Positions 42,881-51,364 of a stretch of 64,000 nucleotides of DNA are shown here, in pieces. Numbering within the stretch: the first letter of the stretch is position 1; each line of letters begins with the position of its first letter. The stretch is from positions 4,419,001 to 4,483,000 of the forward strand of contig NZ_LR134289.1 of the NCBI RefSeq assembly GCF_900636535.1, written 5' to 3'. The position numbers and the translations under genes are program-made. The notes below the pieces were generated by a model. It was not told the origin of the DNA and made no database searches. It saw only the letters and a list, made by a program, of their open reading frames with translations. This DNA is from Chryseobacterium gleum (GTDB taxonomy: Bacteria > Bacteroidota > Bacteroidia > Flavobacteriales > Weeksellaceae).

Positions 42881-42908
42881 CCTGTATTCAATAATACAGG
42901 AGTTTTTT
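42881..42908 (+). terminator. Hairpin with T-run in the 42711-43006 gap
   Basis: CCTGTATT and AATACAGG pair over CAAT, then AGTTTTTTC. It lies 170 bp after the GNAT stop and about 100 bp before the AraC gene. A transcript may extend through the gap; I see no ORF in it. Confidence 0.7.
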
Positions 42909-43006
42909 CGTATATAAAGCAAAATGTAAAAATATACACCTATTTCACTTTTAAATGAAATAATTTGTTATATTTACTAAATAAAATTGGCTTTATATAT
43001 ACTAGG

Positions 43007-43588
43007 ATGAAAATGTATGTTAAATTTGATTTCAATGCCCTCTGCAAAAAGGTATTGGACGAAAAACTTAAAGAACACGGGCTGAAGTACAGGTTGCTGA
43101 ACTTCGGCGAGGTGGAATTCTATGAGCCCCTAACCCAGGAACAGCACAATCTTTTTAAGAAAAACCTTGAGGATTATGGGATTGAAATCATAGAAAGCCA
43201 GAAAACCGCTCTTGTACAGAAAATAAAAGATGCTATTGTGGAACTTGTTTTCTCTGATGAAATTATTCCCGTAAAGGCATCAATCTATATTTCTGAGAAA
43301 CTGAACCATAGCTACGGATATCTTTCCAACCTGTTTTCAGAAGTTGCCTATACCTCTATCGAGAATTTTATTATTCTGCAAAAGATAGAGCACGCAAAAG
43401 CGCTAATCATAAGAAACAAGCAAAGCCTTACAGAAATTGCCCATAAACTGAATTATTCCAGTGTGGCGCATTTAAGTACCCAGTTTAAAAATACAACAGG
43501 CATCACTCCATCACAGTTTCAAAAGATTATTGGCAGACGAAGAAGAATACAAAGCACGGTAATAAACCCTAAAATGCAGTATGAATAA
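43007..43588 (+). CDS. AraC family regulator with a short N-terminal domain
   Basis: 193 residues from the ATG at 43007 (an ATG two codons later is also possible). The N-terminal 80 residues (HGLKYRLLNFGEVEFYEPLT, EDYGIEIIESQKTALVQKIK) do not look like a cupin. The C-terminal AraC helix-turn-helix is from about 95 to 180: KLNHSYGYLSNLFSEVAYTS, IEHAKALIIRNKQSLTEIAH and YSSVAHLSTQFKNTTGITPS. It overlaps the receiver gene by 8 bp, so they are translated together. The two may form a two-component-like pair without a kinase nearby. Confidence 0.85.
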   Translation: MKMYVKFDFNALCKKVLDEKLKEHGLKYRLLNFGEVEFYEPLTQEQHNLFKKNLEDYGIEIIESQKTALVQKIKDAIVELVFSDEIIPVKASIYISEKLNHSYGYLSNLFSEVAYTSIENFIILQKIEHAKALIIRNKQSLTEIAHKLNYSSVAHLSTQFKNTTGITPSQFQKIIGRRRRIQSTVINPKMQYE

Positions 43589-44027
43589 AGAATTTCTGAA
43601 CGTAATAGTGGCAGATAGCGATGAAAACACCTTGATTTTTTTTAAAGATATTTTGAAAGAGCTGAAAATCTCTATAAAAGTTCAATGTTTCAATAACGGT
43701 AAAAACCTGATGGAGTATCTGAATAATGATGATGCGGTAGTTCCTGAACTTGTTTTCATTAACTATATGATTCCCGGAAAAGAAAGCATGGTATGTCTGG
43801 AAGAAATTGATTCAAATCCAAAATTCAGCAATATGGTGACAGCGATTTTTTCTGAACCGATTCCTGAAAATGAAATTGAAGATATTTTTGTAAAAGGTGC
43901 CAATATTTTTATGAAAAAACCGGAGTCTTTTGAGAAGTTGAAAAAGGTGCTTACAGAAGTTATAACGATCAATTGGCAGTATCACACTTCAGGATTAAAT
44001 AAAGATAATTTTATTCTGAAAGTATGA
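43581..44027 (+). CDS. Receiver-domain protein lacking the phospho-acceptor Asp
   Basis: 148 residues. The receiver fold is visible: IVADSDENTLIFFKDIL with acidic-pocket residues Asp12 and Asp14, LVFINYMIPGKES, AIFSEP and FMKKPESF with the conserved Lys. At the normal phosphorylation position (LD in VFLD) there is Asn61 (VFIN), so it should not take a phosphoryl group in the usual way. It is a stand-alone receiver, translated with the AraC gene. It may bind and modulate the AraC protein in a phosphorylation-independent way. Confidence 0.82.
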   Translation: MNKEFLNVIVADSDENTLIFFKDILKELKISIKVQCFNNGKNLMEYLNNDDAVVPELVFINYMIPGKESMVCLEEIDSNPKFSNMVTAIFSEPIPENEIEDIFVKGANIFMKKPESFEKLKKVLTEVITINWQYHTSGLNKDNFILKV

Positions 44028-44603
44028 TGGATAAAGGATTTGTTAATTTATTGTGAACTGATTAAAAATCATATTTAATGCATACTATTCACAAATAGGT
44101 GAAAATTTTATAACTAATCATTAAAATAATATAAAAAGGATCTGAATTAATATACTGACATTTGTAAAAGTAAACTCAGACACAAATTTCATTATAAAGT
44201 GGAAGATACAGATGAATGAAAAGTAATTGTTTCTATAACAAAATTATATAAATCACGATGTTAGTAACAAAATGAATTATATTAATTTTCCAATTTTAAA
44301 GCACAGAAGATCTTTAAACAAAACGGTACAATCATGAAAACTCAATAAGTAGTTGGAGATATTTTTATTCGTTTCATTCCCTCATCTCCATCGAAACACA
44401 GTTAGTTTTTATAATAAGCAAGTTGGAAAAAATAATTCATTTTGTTTTTTATAATTTATTTTAATAGTTGTGGCTTTGACTACATCATATTATTATATAA
44501 ATATTTTCACACCAAATCACAAAATATTAAGTCTAAACTATTAAAATAAATTTTTACAGAGACCAAAAAGTAATTTCTTCTAAATAACAGTTTTATAAGG
44601 GGG
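44028..44603. other. 576-bp AT-rich gap, no gene seen
   Basis: Between the receiver gene and recG, convergent. The longest frames are about 20 codons (for example one starting at 44271) and I do not call them. GGAGATATTTTTATTCG and CTCATCTCC near 44356-44393 could fold. A rightward terminator with no clear upstream gene ends the gap, so an unannotated small transcript is possible. Confidence 0.5.
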
Positions 44604-44633
44604 CCGCAGGAAATCTTTTTCTGCGGTTTTTTT
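44604..44633 (+). terminator. Rightward terminator facing recG
   Basis: CCGCAG and CTGCGG pair over 11 nt and are followed by seven T residues. The T-run is on the plus strand, so it serves a rightward transcript; on the minus strand no T-run follows, and the last bases overlap the recG stop codon. Confidence 0.75.
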
Positions 44634-46719
44634 ATGATATTTTACTCCACTTATTTTTTCCTTTGTAATACCTGATGTAATAATTTTTGATGATCTGATT
44701 ATCAGGTCTGGACAACATAGGATCCGCTTCCAGTATTTTTTCTACCGTATTTTTTGTTGTTTTAATAATTGCTGAATCATTGATAAGGTCTAATCTTTTA
44801 AAATCCACTACACCACTTTGCTGCGTACCCAGGATATCTCCTGGACCACGAAGCTGCATATCTACCTCAGAAATTTTAAAACCATCATTGGTTTCAGTCA
44901 TTGTCCTGATACGGGTTCTGCTTTCCTTAGATAATTTATCAGATGTCATTAGAATACAGTAACTCTGTTCGGCGCCTCTTCCCACGCGTCCTCTCAGCTG
45001 ATGAAGCTGTGACAGCCCGAATCTTTCAGAGCTTTCAATTACCATCACAGAAGCATTGGGAACATTTACCCCTACTTCAATTACCGTTGTTGCAACCATA
45101 ATTTCGGCTTTTCCTGATGCAAAGTAAGCCATTGCAGCATCCTTTTCATCCGGTTTCATTTTTCCGTGAAGCATAGTCACATTATATTCTGAGAAATAAT
45201 CCATAACGTGTTCCAGACCTTCCATCAGGTTTTTATAATCCAATGTCTCAGATTCTTCAATAAGTGGATATACAAAATAAACCTGGCGCCCCTTTTTAAT
45301 TTCATCTTTACAGAAATTATAGACATACAACCTGTCTTTTTCCCGGCGATGAGCGGTAATAATAGGTTTTCTTCCCACAGGCATTTCATCAATCACGGAA
45401 ACATCAAGATCAGAATAAAAACTCATGGCCAGAGTTCTGGGGATAGGAGTGGCAGTCATTATCAGAATATGCGGAGGAATTTTATTTTTAGCCCATAACT
45501 TGGCGCGTTGAGCAACTCCAAATCTATGCTGTTCATCAATAATGGCCAATCCCAGATTTTTAAATTTAACCTTATCTTCTAAAACAGCATGCGTTCCAAC
45601 CAAAATAGAAAGCGTTCCGTTTTCCAGTTCTTCATGGATTACTCTTCTTTCTGATGCTTTGGTTGAACCTGTCAGAAGACGGATATTAATTCCTGTTTTT
45701 TCCAACAGTTCCTTAATACCGTTATAGTGCTGCTGGGCAAGAATTTCCGTTGGAGCCATCAGGCAGCTCTGAAAACCGTTGTCCATCGCTATAAGCATGG
45801 TAAGAAGTGCCACCATTGTTTTTCCTGATCCAACATCTCCCTGTAAAAGCCTGTTCATTTGAATTGACCTTTTCATGTCCATACGGATTTCCTTTAAAAC
45901 TCTTTTCTGGGCATTGGTAAGGTCAAAGGGAAGGTGATTTTCATAAAAGTCATTAAAATGATCTCCAATTATTGGAAAAGGATTACCATGAGACTGGGTT
46001 TTATGATGAAGCTTCTTTAAGCCATATCCTAGCTGAAAGAAAAATGATTCTTCAAATTTCAACCGGTAATCAGCCTTATTAAAATGCTCCATATCCTTTG
46101 GAAAATGAACATTCAGAAAAGCATGCTGTCTTGACATGAACTTAAAGGTTTTCATCAGGTAATCCGGAAAATTCTCTTCGATAAGCCCTGGAATTTCTTT
46201 ACAGATGTTTCTTAGAGCATTCTGAAAAAATCTTTGATTTAATCCTCTTTTTGTCAGTTTTTCAGAACTCGGATATATCGGTTTCAAACGGGTATCGCCT
46301 TCTTTTTTTTCTTCAGCCTCTATTTCCGGATGCGGCATAGAAAACTGGCGGTTGAAAACATTGATCTTTCCGAAAATATAAACCTCTTTATTGACAGGCA
46401 GCTGCTCTTTCAGCCATTTTGAATACTGAAACCACACAAGATCCATACTGCCGGTATCATCATTGAATTTAGCAGATAATCTCTTGGTTTTGCCCGTCTG
46501 GATTTCCTGCACCTGTGTGATTTTTCCTTTCAGTTGTATTTCCTGACTGCTTTCTTCCTGAAGCTGGGATATTTTATAAATTTTACTCTTATCCAGATAG
46601 CGGATCGGATAGAAGTTCAGCATATCTTCTACAGTAGACAGGCCCAACACGTTTTTAATGAGTTTGGCTCTTTCCGGACCTATTCCTTTTACATATTCTA
46701 TGGAAGTTTCTAAAGTCAT
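44632..46719 (-). CDS. recG: ATP-dependent DNA helicase RecG
   Basis: 695 residues, normal length. An N-terminal wedge/OB domain (SIEYVKGIGPERAKLIKNVL, ELQIQLKGKITQVQ-like) precedes helicase motifs: LLQGDVGSGKTMVALLTMLI (Walker A), GTHAVLEDKV, LAIIDEQHRFGVAQR (DEQH), MTATPIPRTLAMSFYSDLDV and QLRGRVGRGAEQSYCILMT. It remodels stalled replication forks and Holliday junctions. It stands alone between convergent genes. Confidence 0.96.
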   Translation of the reverse strand: MTLETSIEYVKGIGPERAKLIKNVLGLSTVEDMLNFYPIRYLDKSKIYKISQLQEESSQEIQLKGKITQVQEIQTGKTKRLSAKFNDDTGSMDLVWFQYSKWLKEQLPVNKEVYIFGKINVFNRQFSMPHPEIEAEEKKEGDTRLKPIYPSSEKLTKRGLNQRFFQNALRNICKEIPGLIEENFPDYLMKTFKFMSRQHAFLNVHFPKDMEHFNKADYRLKFEESFFFQLGYGLKKLHHKTQSHGNPFPIIGDHFNDFYENHLPFDLTNAQKRVLKEIRMDMKRSIQMNRLLQGDVGSGKTMVALLTMLIAMDNGFQSCLMAPTEILAQQHYNGIKELLEKTGINIRLLTGSTKASERRVIHEELENGTLSILVGTHAVLEDKVKFKNLGLAIIDEQHRFGVAQRAKLWAKNKIPPHILIMTATPIPRTLAMSFYSDLDVSVIDEMPVGRKPIITAHRREKDRLYVYNFCKDEIKKGRQVYFVYPLIEESETLDYKNLMEGLEHVMDYFSEYNVTMLHGKMKPDEKDAAMAYFASGKAEIMVATTVIEVGVNVPNASVMVIESSERFGLSQLHQLRGRVGRGAEQSYCILMTSDKLSKESRTRIRTMTETNDGFKISEVDMQLRGPGDILGTQQSGVVDFKRLDLINDSAIIKTTKNTVEKILEADPMLSRPDNQIIKNYYIRYYKGKNKWSKIS

Positions 46720-46784
46720 TTCTTATCTGGGATTCGGGAACCGAATATGGTATAAAAAACAAAGTTTCGAATTTCGGTAAAATA

Positions 46785-46815
46785 AAAAAGACTTCCAAAA
46801 AAAATTGAAAGTCTT
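46785..46815 (-). terminator. Terminator of the thioredoxin-like gene
   Basis: On the minus strand AAGACTT and AAGTCTT pair around a T-rich loop and TTTTTATTTT follows. It is 36 bp after the stop codon of that gene. Confidence 0.75.
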
Positions 46816-46850
46816 AGTTTATATAAAGCAATTTAAACCTGAAAATGTAA

Positions 46851-47384
46851 TTACTCTTTGATTTTGGATTTGAACTTTTTCTGGTAGTCCTCCCATTGTT
46901 CCCTGGTCTTAATCTTTTTGAATAAATCTTTTGAGATCAGTTCCAGGTAAGGTTCCAGTTCTTTGGCAGACAATTCCCCCTGAAGAATGGTAATAGGATC
47001 ACCATGTTCGTCCAGAAATACGGTGCTTGGAACAGCGCCGACATTCATATACTGTGTAAACTCATGCAGAGAATTTCTTCCTTTCTTATGTTCAGTATTT
47101 GGGTTGGAAAATGTTCTTCCAAAAATCTCAATACTCTTTTTTTCTTCTGCATTGAACTTTACGGGATAATAATTCTCATTCAGATTCTGTGCAATTACTG
47201 AATGCCCATATGTTTTTTTATCCATAATCTTGCAGGGACCACACCAGTCTGCATAAAAATCAATAAGTATCTTTTTAGGATTTTCCTTTTGAGCTTTTAA
47301 AGCTTCCTCAATGGTCATCCACTTTACCTGGGCAAAGTGAAAATTTAATAGAAGTAAGAGAACTATGCTTAAAATTTTCTTCAT
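46851..47384 (-). CDS. Exported thioredoxin-fold protein
   Basis: 177 residues with a signal peptide (MKKILSIVLLLLLNFHFAQ). The thioredoxin active site is FYADWCGPCKIMDKKTYG, followed by YYPVKFNAEEKKSIEIFGR and MNVGAVPSTVFLDEHGDPIT with the cis-Pro, and a helical C-terminus. Such DUF255/thioredoxin-like proteins reduce disulfides in the periplasm. It ends 42 bp from the POT gene start... on the same strand it follows the first POT gene (47426) and may share its transcript. Confidence 0.88.
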   Translation of the reverse strand: MKKILSIVLLLLLNFHFAQVKWMTIEEALKAQKENPKKILIDFYADWCGPCKIMDKKTYGHSVIAQNLNENYYPVKFNAEEKKSIEIFGRTFSNPNTEHKKGRNSLHEFTQYMNVGAVPSTVFLDEHGDPITILQGELSAKELEPYLELISKDLFKKIKTREQWEDYQKKFKSKIKE

Positions 47385-47425
47385 ATTGTGATATTTAGGT
47401 AAAAATAAGCATAATTACTTATTTT

Positions 47426-48937
47426 CTATTTTACATCCTGCATTAATTTTTTCACGTACGGAGATATCAAAATTAGTACCACTCCGGCAATTACCGCATA
47501 TAATCCCAATTGTTTATATCCATCAGTATAAGTGATCAAAGCATCATAGTTGCTGGAACCTCCTTTTGATGTCGCAAGGCTGGCTCCGATAATCCCTGCA
47601 ACATACTGTCCATACGCTGAAGCAAGGAACCACATTCCCATCATCATTCCCTGAAGATTCTTTGTAGAAAGCTTTGTCATGATAGATAACCCGATAGGAG
47701 AGAGGCATAATTCTCCAAGGGTAATGATTAATAATGCCAGAGTGAAGAAGTTCAATGAAGTAATCCCTTGAAGATCTGCGAATAGTCTGGTGGCAAATAA
47801 AACATAATATCCTAATCCCAGGAAAATAAATCCTAATCCGAATTTGATAATCGTATTGGGTTCAATTTTTCTTTTGTTCAGCCAGATCCAGAGAAGTCCT
47901 ACAAGTGGAGCAAGGAAAATAATAAAGAAGGCTCCCCCTGAGTTATTAACACCATTAGGATCTAATCCGAAAAGATCTTTGTTCAGGTTTTTAGCCGCAA
48001 AAATACTTAAAGAACCTCCACTTTGTTCGTAAATACCCCAGAATATAATGGAGAAAATAATGAAAACCAAAGCGGCCCAAAGCTTTTTACGTTCTGAAGC
48101 AGTTACTTTTGACATTTCATAGAATAAATAGATTAAAGTTAATGGCCCAATTGTCCACATAAAATAATCCGTATATTCTGTTTTCGCTACCATGGTCATA
48201 ATGATAGGGACAAAAATCAATGATAAAACGTATACTCCATATTCTTTCCATTTTGGGATCGGAGCTGTTTTTACTTCTGCTAAAGGGTGTCCCGGCTGTA
48301 ATCCTATACTACCTAATGTTCTTTGTGTGAATACAAAATTTATTAAACTTACTACCATTACGATTGAAGCCAGTCCAAAAGCAATATGCCATCTCATTTC
48401 TTCCGCAATAACATTACTTAAGAATTCTCCTTTACCAATGGCAATACATAAATAACCACCTAGTAAAGCTCCAAGGTTAATTCCTGCATAAAAAAGTGAG
48501 AATCCCGCATCTGCTCTTGAGTCATTCGGTTTGTAAAGCTGTCCAACCATAGATGAAATGTTTGGTTTGAAGAAACCTGTCCCAACTACGGTGAATGCTA
48601 TTCCTAAGAAAAAGAATTTATGGGGATCTGTAGCAAGGATTAAACTTCCCACGATCATCAGGAGACCTCCCCAAAACAAGGATTTTCGGAATCCTAAAAT
48701 TTTATCGGCAAAAAGGCCGCCTACAAAAGTAAAGGCATATACGAATGCCTGTGTGGCACCATATTGAAGGTTGGCTTCTTTTTCATGGAAATTAAGCTGA
48801 GAGATCATAAAGAAGACCAGCATTCCACGCATTCCGTAGAAACAGAATCGTTCCCACATTTCAGAGAAAAAAAGGCTCCAGATCTGTCTGGGATATTTTC
48901 CTTTGAAATTTTGTATTTCATCTAAAGTTAAGCTCAT
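47426..48937 (-). CDS. POT family peptide transporter, copy 1
   Basis: 503 residues, about 12-14 membrane segments, MFS fold. POT motifs: EMWERFCFYGMRGML (ExxERFxYY type), GFFKPNISSMVGQLY, FYAGINLGALLGG and LGELCLSPIGLSIMTKLS. It imports di- and tripeptides with protons at the inner membrane. It is the last of three leftward paralogues. The loss of middle-copy function (49479-51232) would leave this and the third copy. The neighbouring thioredoxin-like gene follows by 41 bp. Confidence 0.92.
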   Translation of the reverse strand: MSLTLDEIQNFKGKYPRQIWSLFFSEMWERFCFYGMRGMLVFFMISQLNFHEKEANLQYGATQAFVYAFTFVGGLFADKILGFRKSLFWGGLLMIVGSLILATDPHKFFFLGIAFTVVGTGFFKPNISSMVGQLYKPNDSRADAGFSLFYAGINLGALLGGYLCIAIGKGEFLSNVIAEEMRWHIAFGLASIVMVVSLINFVFTQRTLGSIGLQPGHPLAEVKTAPIPKWKEYGVYVLSLIFVPIIMTMVAKTEYTDYFMWTIGPLTLIYLFYEMSKVTASERKKLWAALVFIIFSIIFWGIYEQSGGSLSIFAAKNLNKDLFGLDPNGVNNSGGAFFIIFLAPLVGLLWIWLNKRKIEPNTIIKFGLGFIFLGLGYYVLFATRLFADLQGITSLNFFTLALLIITLGELCLSPIGLSIMTKLSTKNLQGMMMGMWFLASAYGQYVAGIIGASLATSKGGSSNYDALITYTDGYKQLGLYAVIAGVVLILISPYVKKLMQDVK

Positions 48938-48956
48938 AATGATATATGATTAAGTT

Positions 48957-49420
48957 CTAATTAGGGTTTTTATCTTTCTGATCCAGTTCAAAACGGATTC
49001 CGTCCTGGTCAATAATTTGTTTTAATTCTTCTTCTTTTGGGAGGTACAGCAGGTATTTGCTGGTAAATAAATTGTTTTTATCATTTTGAGTAGGAAAAAT
49101 CTGTAATGGGACCCGCTCAATTCGTGACGCAATGCGTCACATATTGGAAAGGCATGAAAAAAAGAGCGCATGTTTCTTAAGTTACTTTCACCAAATCCTT
49201 TTCCAAATTCTAAGGTAAGCTTCTGAGAAAGTTTTTTCAGCGTATATTTTCCGTATTCTGCCCGTTCTTTTCCCTGTTGTTCATTTTCAACAATCAATTT
49301 TCCAATTTGCCAGTAAGTGAGCAGTAGCGTAGAATTCGCTATACGAAACACTTTTTCGCGCGATTGTCTAATGATTTCCTTTACGGATTGGAATAAAGAA
49401 TCTTCGGAAATTTCCATCAT
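48957..49420 (-). pseudogene. Decayed DUF1016 (YhcG-type PD-(D/E)XK) gene
   Basis: The N-terminus is intact from the ATG at 49420: LLTYWQIGKLIVENEQQGKE, YGKYTLKKLSQKLTLEFGKG and FSESNLRNM-like FGESNLRNMRSFFHAFPICD, as in DUF1016. After LSGSHYR the frame turns to an unrelated tail. In another frame the C-terminus of the family is present (NNLFTSKYLLYLPKEEELK, ending DQKDKNPN at 48957-48959). The middle catalytic part, some 200 residues, is gone. Two fragments in different frames show an internal deletion. It lies between two POT genes. Confidence 0.85.
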
Positions 49421-49427
49421 ACGAAAA

Positions 49428-49458
49428 TAAAAAAAACCTCTGACTTGGCAGAGGTTTT
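49428..49458 (-). terminator. Terminator after the frameshifted POT gene
   Basis: On the minus strand AAAACCTCTG and CAGAGGTTTT pair perfectly over 6 nt and TTTT follows. It is about 21 bp after the stop codon at 49479. Confidence 0.85.
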
Positions 49459-49478
49459 ATAATATTTTGTTGACACAA

Positions 49479-51232
49479 TTAGTTTACACCGTGCATCATT
49501 TTCTTTAAGATAGGTGAAATCAAACCTAAGATTACAGCAGCAATACCACAAAGTACTACGAATACCATAAAGAATTCAAATAAGTTATGGATTTCAAATC
49601 CTACAAAAGTAGGGTTGTGCAATGGAAGCTGAGCTTTATCGAAAGCAGCTGCCTGATCTGCCGTAAGGGTTACTTTTTTATCTAAAACATCCTGTAGGTT
49701 AATACCCATTTCTTCAGCTTTCTTGAATTTATCACCTGTAGCAGGGATAAGTGCTCCTAAGGAACCTGCCAATGCATAACCAGCAGCGTTGGAAATAAAG
49801 AAAACACCGTACAGTAATGAAGCAAATCTTTTCGGAGCCAGTTTACCAACCAATGATAAACCAATCGGAGAAAGACAAAGTTCACCACATGTCTGGATGA
49901 AATATAGCAACATTAACCATTTGATGGCCAATAAACCTGAGTTTCCAAGGTCTTTTACGTTATGTGCAATGATGAAATAAGAAAGCGCGATCAATGCCAA
50001 TCCCATCGCTTGTTTGAATGGAGATACCGGTTCTTTGCCTTTGGCTCTTAATTTATCCCAGATTAAACTGAAAGGAACTGCCAGAATAACAACGAAGATT
50101 CCGTTGAAGATCTGAACCATTGAAGGTGGCATATTCCATCCGAAAATGTTTCTGTCAGTTTGGTTATCCGCGATAAATGTTAATGAAGATCCTGCCTGTT
50201 CGAACGCAGCCAGAAGAAAATAATAAAGAATGATACGATATAGATTACCCAGATTCTCTGTCTTTCAACCTTATTTTCAGCAGAAGACATAATTAAGAAG
50301 GCAAGAGAAATACCAGCTGAATAGATGAATGGATAAATGATTCCTTTAATCAGTTGCCCCATTTCTACAGAATTGAATCCAAACTCACCTACAAGAAGGT
50401 ATCTGAATACAAAGAATAAAATAACGAATATTCCTCCAGTGATTCCTAAAGCCTGACCAGAGAATTTGGCAGTCTGTGTTTCTCCTTCTTCAAAGTCAGC
50501 ACTTGTATTATTTTTTGGCAATCCCCCGATAGGTCTTCCCTCCGGAGTTACCACATATTTATTTTTAAGGATAAAGAATGTTACCGTTCCGATAACCATC
50601 GCAATAGAAGCTGCCAGGAATCCCCATTTGAAAGCAAAGATATCTCTTACACCTGTTGCAGCATCTTTTACGTCTCCTACGTACGGACAGATGAACTGAC
50701 CCAGGAACGCTCCGATGTTAATCCCCATGTAGAAAATAGTAAAGGCAGAATCCAGTTTAGATTTTTCCTGCTTCGGATAAAGGCTTCCTACCATTGAGGA
50801 AATATTCGGTTTGAAGAATCCGTTACCAAAAATGATCACGAATAACGCCAGCCACATGATAAGCTTAGCACTGCCGATATTTGCGGAGAATGTAGAGGCA
50901 CTGATGAATAAAAGAAACTGGCCGATAGCCATTAATGATCCACCAATGATAATAGCGTATCTGTTTCCGATATATTTATCAGCAATAAATCCTCCCAAAA
51001 GAGGTGTTAAATAACATAAAGCTAGAAATCCACCATAGATGATCGCTGCATCAGCTTCTTTTATTAATAAGGAATTTACCATGAAGAGCGTCAAAAGTGC
51101 TCTCATCCCATAAAAGTTGAAACGCTCCCACATTTCTGTTCCGAAAAGAACCCATAATCCTTTAGGATGCCTGGAACTCTTATTCTCTACAAATTCATCC
51201 GGTTTCGGACTCAATGCTTCAATATTATCCAT
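49479..51232 (-). pseudogene. POT family peptide transporter, copy 2, one-base frameshift
   Basis: Two open frames, 51232-50180 and 50132-49479, together cover one POT protein of about 584 residues. The first has EMWERFNFYGMRALLTLFMV and GFFKPNISSMVGSLYPKQEK, the second GELCLSPIGLSLVGKLAPKR. The break is at 50210-50211: the frame reads FFWLRSNRQDLH and stops, while adding one base there (CC to CCC on the plus strand) gives FFWAAFEQAGSSLTFIADNQ and runs into the second frame. The gene is otherwise intact, so the lesion is recent or a sequencing error. Confidence 0.9.
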
Positions 51233-51312
51233 TTCTATTGTTAATTTTTGTTAAGACTGACAAATATAGTTTATTTTGGGTTTTTGGCAAGGTTTTAATT
51301 TTATTTTTAAAT

Positions 51313-51341
51313 AAAAAAGCTGCGGAACTATTCCGCAGCTT
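51313..51341 (-). terminator. Terminator of POT copy 3
   Basis: On the minus strand AAGCTGCGGAA and TTCCGCAGCTT pair perfectly around TAG, then TTTTTATTT. It lies 24 bp after the stop codon at 51365. Confidence 0.88.
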
Positions 51342-51364
51342 GCTAATCTGTATAATATCAAGGA

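Noticed and set aside
44271..44336. 21-codon ORF in the gap before recG
   Set aside because: No promoter, no leader motif and no protein-like features; about as expected by chance in such AT-rich DNA.
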